Positions 7,287 to 14,659 of a stretch of 44,539 nt of DNA are shown in pieces. Location of the stretch: assembly GCA_003242885.1 (NCBI GenBank), contig QKMZ01000009.1, positions 1 to 44,539 on the forward strand. The letters run 5' to 3'. Position 1 is the stretch's first letter. Every line of letters starts with the position of its first letter. The position numbers and the translations under genes are program-made. The notes beneath the pieces were generated by a model. That model was given only the letters and a program-made list of their open reading frames with translations. It was not told where the DNA came from and made no database searches. This DNA is from Candidatus Melainabacteria bacterium. Lineage in GTDB: Bacteria; Cyanobacteriota; Vampirovibrionia; Obscuribacterales; Obscuribacteraceae.

Positions 7287-7789
7287 CATTTGCTTACAGC
7301 ATATTGCTTCAGTCCTTGCCCCAACAGCAAGAGTGCAAGCCCAAGGGATGCTGCGTCTTTGATCAGAAACTGTCCTGGCACCACGGACAAGGCAGGAAAG
7401 CCAAGCGTTGGCTCAAATGTGCCTGGAGTCGTCAGCATGAAGCTAAGTGTCGTGAAAAACATTCCAAAAGCGCCAAGGGCAGAAATAATACCAATTAAGG
7501 GACGCGTTGCGCCAAGCAGCAGCCCCGCCGCAATCAGTAACTCAATTACTCCAAGAGTGTTTGAGAATTGCTGAATGCTTAACATGCTGTATGTCCAGCT
7601 CAGCATAGGACTATTCTGCACAAAACCAGATATCCCCTGGGCCTCAAAAGCTGTGAACTTCATTGCCCCTATCCAGCCGATGACTAGTGCCAGCCCAATT
7701 CTCGCCGAAAGTTGTCCGACTAGAATGATCGATTCAGCGAGCGGTAGAAGCACGCCTCTATCTTCGATTTCCTCTGCTGCTGTCTTCAT
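7286..7789 (-). CDS. DUF417/RclC-like inner-membrane protein
   Basis: A 167-residue integral membrane protein. From the ATG at 7789 (AAAGGAGC upstream) it reads MKTAAEEIEDRG, then about four hydrophobic segments. The family signature region IGWIGAMKFTAFEAQGISGFVQNSP and ELLIAAGLLLGATRP match DUF417, the family of E. coli RclC/YkgB from the reactive-chlorine-resistance operon. Biochemical function is not known. The longer frame to 7924 would run through the promoter and is rejected. It has its own consensus promoter with a TetR operator, immediately downstream of the bufferin-cluster terminator. Confidence 0.8.
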   Translation of the reverse strand: MKTAAEEIEDRGVLLPLAESIILVGQLSARIGLALVIGWIGAMKFTAFEAQGISGFVQNSPMLSWTYSMLSIQQFSNTLGVIELLIAAGLLLGATRPLIGIISALGAFGMFFTTLSFMLTTPGTFEPTLGFPALSVVPGQFLIKDAASLGLALLLLGQGLKQYAVSK

Positions 7790-7847
7790 GGTCTTGCTCC
7801 TTTGATTTTGTTGTGTCGGACTAGATGTTTCCGACCTCACGCTTATG

Positions 7848-7876
7848 ATTGTACCGAACGTTCGGTTCTTTGTCAA
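7848..7876 (-). promoter_or_regulatory. Consensus promoter with TetR operator in the spacer (DUF417 gene)
   Basis: On the minus strand TTGACA (7876-7871), a 17-bp spacer, then TACAAT (7853-7848) make a near-ideal sigma-70 promoter. The perfect palindrome ACCGAACGTTCGGT (7853-7866) fills the spacer and touches the -10, so a bound dimer would block polymerase. Confidence 0.9.
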
Positions 7877-7891
7877 TTTATTCCGAGGAAA

Positions 7892-7919
7892 AGAAAAAGG
7901 AGCTGAGTTGACCAGCTCC
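7892..7919 (-). terminator. Intrinsic terminator of the bufferin operon
   Basis: On the minus strand GGAGCTG pairs with CAGCTCC around a 7-base loop and is followed directly by TTTTTCTTTTCC. It lies after the DoxX stop codon at 7959 and just before the next promoter. Confidence 0.85.
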
Positions 7920-7958
7920 CTCACAATAGATATTTTCTTCGGCTCTTGCGCCGCTGAC

Positions 7959-8495
7959 TTACATGCTCATCACGACTTTCGAAGAATCGGCGGACTCCTT
8001 CACGGGTAAATGCCTTTGGCTCAGTTGTTCTAAGAATCCACTCAAAACGCGATCAATCGAAATTGCTCCGGAGCCAAATACAAAGACCAGCGCCGCAGTA
8101 AGCAAAAAGAAGAACGGGTCTGCATTAAGAAATGGTGTTGGGTCGCTAAACAAATTGAGCAGTTTTACTCGGTCATTAGACACAGCTAAATAAGCAGTTA
8201 TCATCACGACTGACAGGACAAGTCCAGTGGATCTTGAAAGTAGACCTGCCATTAGCAGCAGTCCGCCAAAACATTCCGCACCACCCACCAGCCAGGCATT
8301 AAGCGCTGGTGCAGGGATGTGCAATGACGCGAAAAAGCCGGTTGCGTCAACATGATTTATAAGTTTTCCTTTGCCGGTGACAAAAAATTGCCACCCCCAA
8401 TATAGGCGAAAAGCCAGAAGGAAGATGGATTGCATCAAATTAGCTCTCTTCGCGATTTGATCTTCTAACAATGATGGCAGCTTCAAAATGTTCAT
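7959..8495 (-). CDS. DoxX family membrane protein of the bufferin cluster
   Basis: A 178-residue inner-membrane protein with about four hydrophobic spans and DoxX signatures (AFRLYWGWQFFVTGKGKL, GGAECFGGLLLMAGLLSR). DoxX-family proteins accompany DUF692/DUF2063 pairs in bufferin and Haemophilus hvfABCD-type clusters (HvfD position). Their exact role, perhaps redox or quinone-linked, is not settled. The ATG is one base after the DUF2063 stop, so the two are coupled. It is the last gene before the intrinsic terminator at 7892-7919. The tail after residue ~160 is hydrophilic. Confidence 0.85.
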   Translation of the reverse strand: MNILKLPSLLEDQIAKRANLMQSIFLLAFRLYWGWQFFVTGKGKLINHVDATGFFASLHIPAPALNAWLVGGAECFGGLLLMAGLLSRSTGLVLSVVMITAYLAVSNDRVKLLNLFSDPTPFLNADPFFFLLTAALVFVFGSGAISIDRVLSGFLEQLSQRHLPVKESADSSKVVMSM

Positions 8496-8496
8496 T

Positions 8497-9396
8497 TTAT
8501 TTCTCCTGACCCTGCTCAGGGTCTATGTATAGCCATTGGAGCTTAGTCCAAAGCGAAAAGTTATTTGATATTTGTGCGGCTATTTGCGCGTCGTCGTAGT
8601 TGTTAGCGAATGATGAGAGCCTCTCTCCAAGAGCGTTTATCGAACAGCCGCCTTTGAAAATCTGCAACAACTCAAACGCAAATGAGTCTACTCTTTTGTA
8701 GTGAACCACGTTGTCTACTCTGTGCACGACGCAGTAAGTAAGCCTCTTTGCTGGTGACGGTCGTTTTTTTTCGTCGCTCAGCGATTCTGTTATGTCCAGG
8801 TCCTTGACCTTGGCAATGAATGAATCCACCGCGTAATCGAGCTTTAGTACTGAGATATAAGGTTGTAGTCGTAGGCTCGTATTGATGAAACCTGGTTTTT
8901 CAATGTCCTTTTGAGTTACCGGTTCGACAAACTCTTCATCAAAAGCAATGACGTCAGACCACTCGAAAGCTGCTATTTGAGAGCCTAACTTGGACTTTGA
9001 TTTTGTCGGTAGCTGATTGGACAGAAGAAAATTCGCGAGTCCAGATCCAAGATTCCGAAGTGTGTAAGAGCTCGATTTGTGTTCCTCAAGATAGCCTGTG
9101 ACAACTAATTCGAAGACCTCTTCACCAAGATAAGCCTGGAGCCCAGGAAAGTCCTCCCTTAGTGAGTCGATTAGTCTGTACCAATACTGCTGGTTGTATA
9201 TTTCCAGCCGCTGAAAGCTAGTCAGCTTCGAGTTTGGCTTTATGAATCTTGCAGCCACTGTGCTCATTTCATCGCCGCTGTGATGAAGTTGATTCAAACC
9301 CCCTTCTACCAGTGGTCGCGTGATAATTTCTTCCATCAACGTCTGCACTCCAGTTAGCCCACTACTGAAGGCTTTGCTGTGTCCTCTTTTAGGCAT
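8497..9396 (-). CDS. DUF2063 family RiPP partner protein (BufC/HvfC-like)
   Basis: The partner of DUF692 enzymes, thought to recognise the precursor peptide and help form the modifying complex. The N-terminal DUF2063 DNA-binding-like domain is recognisable: RFIKPNSKLTSFQRLEIYNQQYWYRLIDSLREDFPGL, then YLEEHKSSSYTLRNLG. The C-terminal half (LQPYISVLKLDYAVD...) fits the second domain. The 300-residue length is slightly above usual because of a ~40-residue N-terminal extension; a start near residue 20-44 is possible. The ATG overlaps the DUF692 stop by 8 bases, with AGAGGTAC upstream. Confidence 0.85.
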   Translation of the reverse strand: MPKRGHSKAFSSGLTGVQTLMEEIITRPLVEGGLNQLHHSGDEMSTVAARFIKPNSKLTSFQRLEIYNQQYWYRLIDSLREDFPGLQAYLGEEVFELVVTGYLEEHKSSSYTLRNLGSGLANFLLSNQLPTKSKSKLGSQIAAFEWSDVIAFDEEFVEPVTQKDIEKPGFINTSLRLQPYISVLKLDYAVDSFIAKVKDLDITESLSDEKKRPSPAKRLTYCVVHRVDNVVHYKRVDSFAFELLQIFKGGCSINALGERLSSFANNYDDAQIAAQISNNFSLWTKLQWLYIDPEQGQEK

Positions 9397-10234
9397 GTTG
9401 AAGTACCTCTAGCTGGAACGCAGAAGCTTTGATGGCTTCAGCATGAACCTCGCTGAAATCAGGTATATTGCTGTCCCACTCCAAAAGAGTGCTTGTCGAT
9501 CCGATGCGCTCTATAACTTCGCTGTATAACTGCCAAACCTCGGACCGCACGGGGTGGTCATGAGTGTCAAGAACATGGTCACCGTTATCTGAATGGCCAG
9601 CTATGTGCAGCTGTGCAATCCGCTCATGCGGTATATTTTCTAAAAAGTCTCGAGGTTCAAATTCGTTGTTTCTCGATGAGACATAGACATTGTTGACGTC
9701 TAGCAGCATTCCACAGTCGGCAAGTTCAACCACGTCAGAAATAAATTGCCACTCAGTCATCTCCGATGTTATGAACTCAGCATAACTGCTTACGTTTTCG
9801 ATGCAGACAGGCACTCCCAAAAAGTCCTGAGCTTCTTTGATTTTGCTTGCGACTCGTCTGACCGCCTCTTTTGTGTATGGCAGTGGGAGAAGGTCGTGAG
9901 TATAGTTACCGTCAATGCTTCCCCAACAAAGATGATCGCTGACAAAAGGAGACTTGGTTCGCTCAACTAGCCTCTTCAACTTAGTCATGTAGTCGCGGTC
10001 GAGAGGACCGGGAGAGCCCAGGTACATGGCTACACCGTGCTGAACAACCTTGTACCTGTCCAAAATACAATCTAAAACTTCCAAAGGGCGCCCGCCAGAC
10101 ACCATGTAGTTCTCTGAGATAATCTCGAACCAATCTACTTTGGGTGCTTGATTCAGGATATGTGCGTAATGGGCTGTCCGCAGGCCAACACCAATGCCGA
10201 GGTTTGTATAGTTGTTGAATTTGTTTGCAGGCAT
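9389..10234 (-). CDS. DUF692 multinuclear iron RiPP-modifying enzyme (BufB/HvfB/MbnB-like)
   Basis: A TIM-barrel DUF692 oxygenase of about 281 residues. Family members (MbnB, TglH, HvfB, BufB) use a multi-iron centre to convert precursor Cys residues into oxazolone or thiooxazole-type groups. Metal-site motifs are all present in order: HGVAMYLGSP, VSDHLCWG, CIENVSSY, LLDVNN, HIAGH, DTHDHP and EWD. The start at 10234 (MPANKFNNY) is preceded by GAGGT; the frame extends to 10291 without support. It follows the precursor gene across a 72-base gap holding a 15-bp hairpin. The likely substrate is the neighbouring Cys-rich peptide. Confidence 0.92.
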   Translation of the reverse strand: MPANKFNNYTNLGIGVGLRTAHYAHILNQAPKVDWFEIISENYMVSGGRPLEVLDCILDRYKVVQHGVAMYLGSPGPLDRDYMTKLKRLVERTKSPFVSDHLCWGSIDGNYTHDLLPLPYTKEAVRRVASKIKEAQDFLGVPVCIENVSSYAEFITSEMTEWQFISDVVELADCGMLLDVNNVYVSSRNNEFEPRDFLENIPHERIAQLHIAGHSDNGDHVLDTHDHPVRSEVWQLYSEVIERIGSTSTLLEWDSNIPDFSEVHAEAIKASAFQLEVLQHA

Positions 10235-10262
10235 GATTTCTTTTACCTCAGGGGAAGCTGAC

Positions 10263-10296
10263 AGGGCTTGAGGTCTTATCCAAGACCTCAAGCCCT
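10263..10296 (-). promoter_or_regulatory. Perfect 15-bp stem-loop between precursor and DUF692 genes
   Basis: AGGGCTTGAGGTCTT and its exact complement flank a 4-base loop. No T-run follows on the minus strand, so it is more likely an mRNA-stabilising or attenuating hairpin that raises precursor over enzyme levels than a full terminator. Confidence 0.8.
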
Positions 10297-10306
10297 CTGC
10301 GTAACT

Positions 10307-10591
10307 CTAGTGTTTTTTGCTACCGTCAGTCGCGCAGCCGCCCTTGCCTTTGCAAGAGTTCTTTGCCTTGCAACCGTTATCACTGGAACCACAGCCGCCT
10401 TTGCCTCTACAAGAATTCTGTCCTTTGCAGCTATGCTTCTCCTTTGCTTCCTTCTTAGGGGCAGCGTCACCAGCTTGGGCAAACTCAGGGTTGCCATTGT
10501 TAGAGGTTTGAGCATAGGCAGCACCGGACATCATGCCAGCAAGAGAGGCTGCAGCGACCAATGTAGCGAGGCTGTTCCTATTAGTTTTCAT
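10307..10591 (-). CDS. Bufferin-type (BufA2-like) Cys-rich secreted RiPP precursor
   Basis: A 94-residue precursor. A signal peptide (MKTNRNSLATLVAAASLAGM...AYA) is followed by an acidic spacer and a core with six Cys in two near-identical C-x5-C-x5-C triplets: CKGQNSC-RGKGGC and CKAKNSC-KGKGGC. This matches BufA2-type bufferins, periplasmic copper-binding peptides whose cysteines are heterocyclised by DUF692 enzymes. AAGGAG lies 7 bases before the ATG at 10591; the adjacent ATG at 10594 is possible. It is first in the operon with DUF692, DUF2063 and DoxX, under the TetR operator at 10612. Copper sequestration is inferred from family knowledge. Confidence 0.88.
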   Translation of the reverse strand: MKTNRNSLATLVAAASLAGMMSGAAYAQTSNNGNPEFAQAGDAAPKKEAKEKHSCKGQNSCRGKGGCGSSDNGCKAKNSCKGKGGCATDGSKKH

Positions 10592-10611
10592 CATCGTACT
10601 CCTTATATTGT

Positions 10612-10625
10612 ACCGAACGTTCGGT
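10612..10625 (-). promoter_or_regulatory. TetR operator in the bufferin-operon promoter
   Basis: The perfect palindrome ACCGAACGTTCGGT is followed on the minus strand by TACAAT as the -10. A TTGTAT/TTTGTA hexamer stands 15-16 bases upstream as a weak -35. The ATG of the precursor is about 20 bases further on. Confidence 0.88.
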
Positions 10626-10748
10626 TGATACAAATCATAGTATCAACCCTAATGCACTCTGTCAACTACCAGCGTCATGGGACTTCGAACCGCCAATAAA
10701 TAGGAATAGAGATAATTCGGCAAGATGCCCAAAATTCGGACTCTAGTA

Positions 10749-10777
10749 TTGACAAGAAAGCGAACGTTCGGTACACT
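10749..10777 (+). promoter_or_regulatory. tetR promoter with autoregulatory operator
   Basis: TTGACA (10749-10754), 17 bases, TACACT (10772-10777). The spacer carries AGCGAACGTTCGGT (10759-10772), one mismatch from the regulon palindrome. The start codon is 30 bases further on. The geometry matches the other regulated promoters, so negative autoregulation is expected. Confidence 0.88.
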
Positions 10778-10807
10778 AACATTGTAATCACCGCAAGAGT
10801 TGTTCCC

Positions 10808-11356
10808 ATGGAAAAAGTTGAACTATTACCTGAGCTGCTAGAACTCTTCCGACAGCAGGGCTATGAAGGAGTCTCAATAGCGCATGTCTCCAAAGCCACT
10901 GGGCTTGGAAAGTCAAGCCTTTACCATCATTTCCCAGAGGGAAAGGAGCAGATGGCGAAAGAAGTGCTCGAGTACATATATAAGGCGGTGAAGCAAAACT
11001 TCGTAGCGCCTTTAAAGGCCGAAGGAGAGCCCCGTGAGAAGCTCACTGAGATGTCCAAAGTCATCGAAGGCTTCTACGACAGCGGGCGCAAAGGTTGCCT
11101 TATAGACGGGCTCACACTGGGCGAAGCGAGTGCTCCCTTTCAGCAGCAAGTCGCTCAAAGTCTTGAGGCATGGATTCAAGCCATTGCCGATGTCGCCGTC
11201 GAAGCCGGACTGACCAAGAAGCTCGCAAGAGAACGCGCAGAAGCGGCGTTGATAGCTATTCAGGGCGGACTTGTTGTTTCCAGAGCTCTGCGCGACTATC
11301 AAATATTTAAACGTGTAGCTAGAAGTCTGCCCCGGCTAGTGCTAGATGGGCAGTAG
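10808..11356 (+). CDS. TetR-family transcriptional repressor (LmrA/YxaF-like)
   Basis: A 182-residue one-component regulator. The N-terminal helix-turn-helix is clear (VSIAHVSKATGLGKSSLYHHF, then PEGKEQMAKEVL). The C-terminal ligand domain has the GCLIDGLTLGEAS and AALIAIQGGLVVSRALRD features of the LmrA/YxaF-type subgroup. The N-terminus is a little short for the family, but no upstream start exists. It very probably binds the 14-bp palindrome found in its own promoter and in four neighbouring promoters. The inducer is unknown; the gene content suggests copper, electrophiles or oxidants. It is followed by a diiron-type lactamase-fold protein and a MOSC protein in one transcript. Confidence 0.92.
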   Translation: MEKVELLPELLELFRQQGYEGVSIAHVSKATGLGKSSLYHHFPEGKEQMAKEVLEYIYKAVKQNFVAPLKAEGEPREKLTEMSKVIEGFYDSGRKGCLIDGLTLGEASAPFQQQVAQSLEAWIQAIADVAVEAGLTKKLARERAEAALIAIQGGLVVSRALRDYQIFKRVARSLPRLVLDGQ

Positions 11357-11365
11357 AGGGGTCGC

Positions 11366-12109
11366 ATGAAAGTAAAAATCGACGAAATCGCCAAAGATAT
11401 CTATCGCGTAGCGGTCCTACCCGAGGGCAGCTTCATCTCATTTAACCACTACCTAATCAAAGATAAAGTGAGCACGCTTGTGCACGCTGGGCATAGAGCA
11501 ACTTTCACAGCGGTTAGAGACGCGGTTTCTGAAATAATTCCGTTAACCGATCTTCGGCTGCTTCTGTTCTCACACTTTGAGTCAGATGAATGTGGGAGCC
11601 TTAATGACTGGCTTGGATTATTGCCGGATCTTCAAGTGCGTACAAACAAGATCTGCAATTTCTCAATCCAAGATTTTGCTATTCGCCCAGCCCAGCTATT
11701 CAAAGACAATGACATTCTAGAACTTGGGGAGCATTCGCTCAGAGTTTTGGAGACTCCTCATTTCCCTCACAACTGGGACGCGAGCCTCTTCTTTGAAGAA
11801 AATACCAAGACTCTTTTCTGCTCTGATGTTGCGACTCAGACTGGATTTCCACAAGAGCATAGTGCCAATCCAGATCTTGATTCCATCATGAAGCTTCAAG
11901 ATAGTCTTGGCTATATCTCCTACGGGAGGCAAACTGCGATTGGAATAAAGAGGTTACGCGAATTGGAGTTTGAGCAACTGGCGGTTATGCATGGAGCTGT
12001 GCTGGACAAAGCACAAGGGGAGGAAATACTCGGACAACTCTTGGCACGCAACACAAGTGCGATGGCTCAATACGATGAAGAGTTGTTGTTAACAGCTGAA
12101 AGGAGCTGA
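11366..12109 (+). CDS. Flavodiiron-type metallo-beta-lactamase-fold protein without flavodoxin domain
   Basis: A 247-residue lactamase-fold protein with the diiron ligand set of flavodiiron/ODP proteins rather than HxHxDH: H70-x-E72-x-D74 (SHFESDE), His135 (or His132) in PHFPHNWD, Asp154 in LFCSDV and His209 in VMHGAV. Spacing (61, 19 and 55 residues) resembles flavodiiron enzymes. A diiron site could reduce or sense O2, NO or peroxide. It has no flavodoxin domain, so an outside electron donor, or a sensor role as in ODP proteins, must be assumed. It lies 9 bases after tetR and 2 bases before the MOSC gene. Confidence 0.8.
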   Translation: MKVKIDEIAKDIYRVAVLPEGSFISFNHYLIKDKVSTLVHAGHRATFTAVRDAVSEIIPLTDLRLLLFSHFESDECGSLNDWLGLLPDLQVRTNKICNFSIQDFAIRPAQLFKDNDILELGEHSLRVLETPHFPHNWDASLFFEENTKTLFCSDVATQTGFPQEHSANPDLDSIMKLQDSLGYISYGRQTAIGIKRLRELEFEQLAVMHGAVLDKAQGEEILGQLLARNTSAMAQYDEELLLTAERS

Positions 12110-12111
12110 CG

Positions 12112-12750
12112 ATGCCACTAGTGATCGCTGTGTGCTTAGGTGAACCAGTCGAAGTCGAATGGAAATCTCAGAAAGTTCTGACTGGTATTTTCAAAACTCC
12201 GGTCGAAGGAAAAGTCAAAGTTCGGCGCGATAACTACAGGCAAGCCGATCTCTCCGTTCACGGAGGAGCGCACAAAGCTGTTTACGCCTATCCAAGCGAG
12301 CACTACGAATTTTGGCAGTCAAAACTTGAGGCCAAGCTTCCTCCAGGGTCTTTCGGTGGAAATCTGACATTTCGCGAGCTTCTCGAGGATTCCGTGAAGA
12401 TTGGCGACCGATTTGCCATCGGTAGTTGCATTCTAAGAGTTACACAACCTCGCATGCCGTGTTACAAGCTTGGTATCAAATTTGGTGACTCTGGCATCGT
12501 AAAACACTTCTTCGAGAGTGGCTATTGGGGTTTTTATCTTGCCGTGGAGCAGGAGGGCGAACTGCAGAGCTCGGACGAGATTCGCTATCTTGGAGGCGAT
12601 GGGCATGACATTGCAGTGTCTGACGTCACAAAGCTTCTGCTGGACAAAAACTCTAGTGAGGCTAGTTTTAAGCGAATCTTGAGTTCACATTTAGCGCCAC
12701 AGATGAAAGAGTTCGTTCAAAACTTCGGTCAACAGCGGTATGCGTTGTGA
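12112..12750 (+). CDS. MOSC domain protein (YiiM-like)
   Basis: A 212-residue MOSC-domain protein. The N-terminal strand region (VIAVCLGEPVEVEW), VHGGAHKAVYAYPSEHYEFW, PGSFGGNL and QPRMPCYKLG are YiiM hallmarks; the Cys in MPCYKLG is the expected molybdenum-cofactor ligand. YiiM-type proteins take part in reducing N-hydroxylated bases and similar compounds. It starts two bases after the preceding stop, with AAAGGAG overlapping that stop, and belongs to the tetR operon. It adds a reductive-detoxification step to the regulon. Confidence 0.88.
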   Translation: MPLVIAVCLGEPVEVEWKSQKVLTGIFKTPVEGKVKVRRDNYRQADLSVHGGAHKAVYAYPSEHYEFWQSKLEAKLPPGSFGGNLTFRELLEDSVKIGDRFAIGSCILRVTQPRMPCYKLGIKFGDSGIVKHFFESGYWGFYLAVEQEGELQSSDEIRYLGGDGHDIAVSDVTKLLLDKNSSEASFKRILSSHLAPQMKEFVQNFGQQRYAL

Positions 12751-12766
12751 ATTTTGGAGTGAGGAG

Positions 12767-13229
12767 ATGCGAATAATCCAGCCGCCGTTTTCAAAAAAAA
12801 GACGCGATCGAAAAAGTTAGGATAGCCGAGGACTCCTGGAATTCCAGAGACCCCAGCCGAGTAATTACTGCGTACAGTCCCGATTCTTTATGGCGCAATC
12901 GCTCAGAGTTTCTGTCTGGACATGCCGAAATACTGGATTTTCTGTCACGTAAGTGGGCTCGGGAGCTCGATTATCGACTGATCAAACAGCTCTGGTGCTT
13001 TTCTGAAGACAGAATCGCTGTGCGCTTTTGTTACGAATGGCATGATGACGCAGGAGCATGGTTTCGGTCGTATGGTAACGAAAACTGGCATTTTGACTCT
13101 AAAGGCCTTATGGTCAAGCGTTTTGCCAGCATTAATGATTTGCCCATTGCTCCAAGTGAACGAAAACTGCTGTGGGCATCGGCGACCCGACCTTCAGACT
13201 TTCCGGACTTAGATGAGCTGGGACTTTAG
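12767..13229 (+). pseudogene. DUF1348 (NTF2-like) protein split by a +1 frameshift in an A8 run
   Basis: The ATG at 12767, with GAGGAG upstream, gives MRIIQPPFSKK and then meets a stop about 30 bases past the run of eight A at 12793-12800. Removing one A joins it to DAIEKVRIAEDSWNSRDPS and the rest of a normal ~153-residue DUF1348 domain (NRSEFL, FLSRKWARELDYRLIK, RFCYEWHDDAGAWFRSYGNENW). The fold is NTF2-like; function is unknown. It is the last gene of the tetR operon. Either a recent pseudogene, a sequencing error, or a gene expressed by slippage on the A run. The rest of the frame is well preserved. Confidence 0.85.
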
Positions 13230-13768
13230 CGAACTGATGTAACATTCATTTCGCATTTAGTACATATGTAACTAACTACCATCGCAAGAGGTAAAAGTGT
13301 GTGAAGCATGGTGATCCTCTGTTTTTTTCTGCTTTCTCTTTGCTATCACAAGCTATTACTTCCTCCACTTTCTCACATAGGACAACGGCGCCAAACCTCA
13401 AATAATCTACCTACCGCTGTCTTCTAGCGCTTTAGTGCACACATCTATTGATGTGGATTTTTGATTTTCTCCCTTAAACGTCTTTGCGCGAGCTAAGACA
13501 ATGTGTTTCGTAGAGTTGCGTATTCGATCCAAGTTCCGCTTTGCTGTTAATTTGCGCTGTTGTTCTCCGAAGTATCTTCCAAGAAAGCCATAGCCACTAT
13601 AGCTGAAACACTTTCAGCAGCTCACCTTGTCAGCGTTAGTGGAATTTGCGGAATTCTTGTCGATGCTTTGGGAGTTTGCCTTTGCGCATGCGGACAATTT
13701 CGTTCGTGTGTTGCCAATCTGGTTGTAAATTCGCGGTCAGAAAAACGTCAAAAAACGGAGAAACAGAA
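13230..13768. other. Intergenic region, no recognised gene
   Basis: About 540 bases of A+T-richer sequence between the DUF1348 gene and the small GC-rich gene. A 71-codon frame at 13560-13775 has no ribosome site and no recognisable domain. I see no clear terminator or repeat. Confidence 0.5.
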
Positions 13769-14149
13769 ATGCTGATTCGTCTCATCGCCAATATCCTGCT
13801 TTTCATGTTCCTGCTGCCCGCACTCGGTCTCGTGACCTTCACCGGCGGACTCGGAACTGGTCTTCTCGCGGCCATTCTGGTCGGCATCGTCGGCGCCGGT
13901 CTGATCATCGCGCTGCTGCCTGTCATCGCCAGCGTCGGCGTCATCGGTTCGCTTCTTTCGGGTGCGATCGGTGGTCGCCTCGGGCTGATCCTCTTCGGAC
14001 TGATCTTCAACTCGGCTCTCTACGCGCTGTCCATAGCCGGTGTGGCCTATCTGCTGCCCGGCCTCGCGCTGATCGGCTTCTGGCCGACCATCGGTGCCGG
14101 TGCGGTCCTCGGTCTCGTCAGCGCGCTGATGACGCCCAGCAACAGCTAG
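13769..14149 (+). CDS. Small four-span membrane protein resembling phage holin family 4 / DUF360
   Basis: A 126-residue, almost entirely hydrophobic protein starting MLIRLIANILLF, with about four membrane spans and the C-terminal pattern LPGLALIGFWPTIGAGAVLGLVSALM, reminiscent of the phage holin superfamily IV proteins common in bacterial chromosomes. The start at 13769 follows GGAGA; a longer frame from 13646 adds a non-membrane leader and is unlikely. The gene is clearly richer in G+C than its surroundings, with C or G at most third positions, suggesting a different origin. Function unknown. Confidence 0.65.
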   Translation: MLIRLIANILLFMFLLPALGLVTFTGGLGTGLLAAILVGIVGAGLIIALLPVIASVGVIGSLLSGAIGGRLGLILFGLIFNSALYALSIAGVAYLLPGLALIGFWPTIGAGAVLGLVSALMTPSNS

Positions 14150-14159
14150 GAGCCTCACG

Positions 14160-14209
14160 GCGCAATCGCGACGCAGTCCCGTAAGAGACGTGCTACGTCG
14201 CGATTGCGC
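14160..14209 (+). terminator. Large perfect inverted repeat after the membrane-protein gene
   Basis: GCGCAATCGCGACG (14160-14173) and its exact complement (14196-14209) enclose a 22-base loop that itself contains GTC/GAC pairing. It lies 10 bases after the stop codon. There is no strong T-run, so it may be a terminator or 3'-end stabiliser, or a recombination-related palindrome. Confidence 0.55.
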
Positions 14210-14265
14210 TCTGGTAAACCGTTTTGCAATTCTGCAAGCGGCAAACAACACGAACGGAATTCCAA

Positions 14266-14511
14266 ATGGAACTTGACCAAAACTCCGCCCAGACGGCACT
14301 TAGTCTGATGTTGCTGGTAGTTTTTCCCCTGTCCCTGCTTTGCGCGATGGCTTGGAGAATAAAATGCAAGTTCAGACTAGCCGGGGATTGTCCTCAAACG
14401 CCGCAACCGCCAAATCACAATGAAGGCAATTCGTCAGAGAAACGGGGATTTCTCTACTGTGAGAAATGGGTCGTTTATCTGCCCGCTGGAACCAGCAAAA
14501 GCCCTCAGTAA
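14266..14511 (+). CDS. Hypothetical single-span membrane protein, 81 aa
   Basis: Starts MELDQNSAQTALSL and has one hydrophobic segment (LMLLVVFPLSLLCAMAW), then a soluble tail with NHNEGNSSEKRG and ending AGTSKSPQ. A weak GGAA-type site precedes the ATG. The frame extends upstream to 14224 without support. No family is recognised. It sits in a run of short plus-strand genes between the holin-like gene and the methyltransferase. Confidence 0.45.
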   Translation: MELDQNSAQTALSLMLLVVFPLSLLCAMAWRIKCKFRLAGDCPQTPQPPNHNEGNSSEKRGFLYCEKWVVYLPAGTSKSPQ

Positions 14512-14659
14512 GGAGGACCTATTTGTATGTGAAATGGTCAGCTGCGACCAAACTGGCTCAAGATCACTTGCGCTGAGGTTCGGTGTCACGAAGAAGTCAC
14601 ACTTGGAAATGCTCTCCAGCCCGTGTCCCTGCGACGCAAACACGAGAAAGAAAACTAAC

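Noticed and set aside
9389..10591. Methanobactin cluster
   Set aside because: The DUF692 enzyme is MbnB-like, but there is no MbnC and no short methanobactin precursor. DUF2063, DoxX and a secreted multi-Cys peptide fit the bufferin/Hvf type.
13560..13775. 71-codon plus-strand frame before the holin-like gene
   Set aside because: No ribosome site or recognisable domain, and it overlaps the start of the better supported membrane gene.
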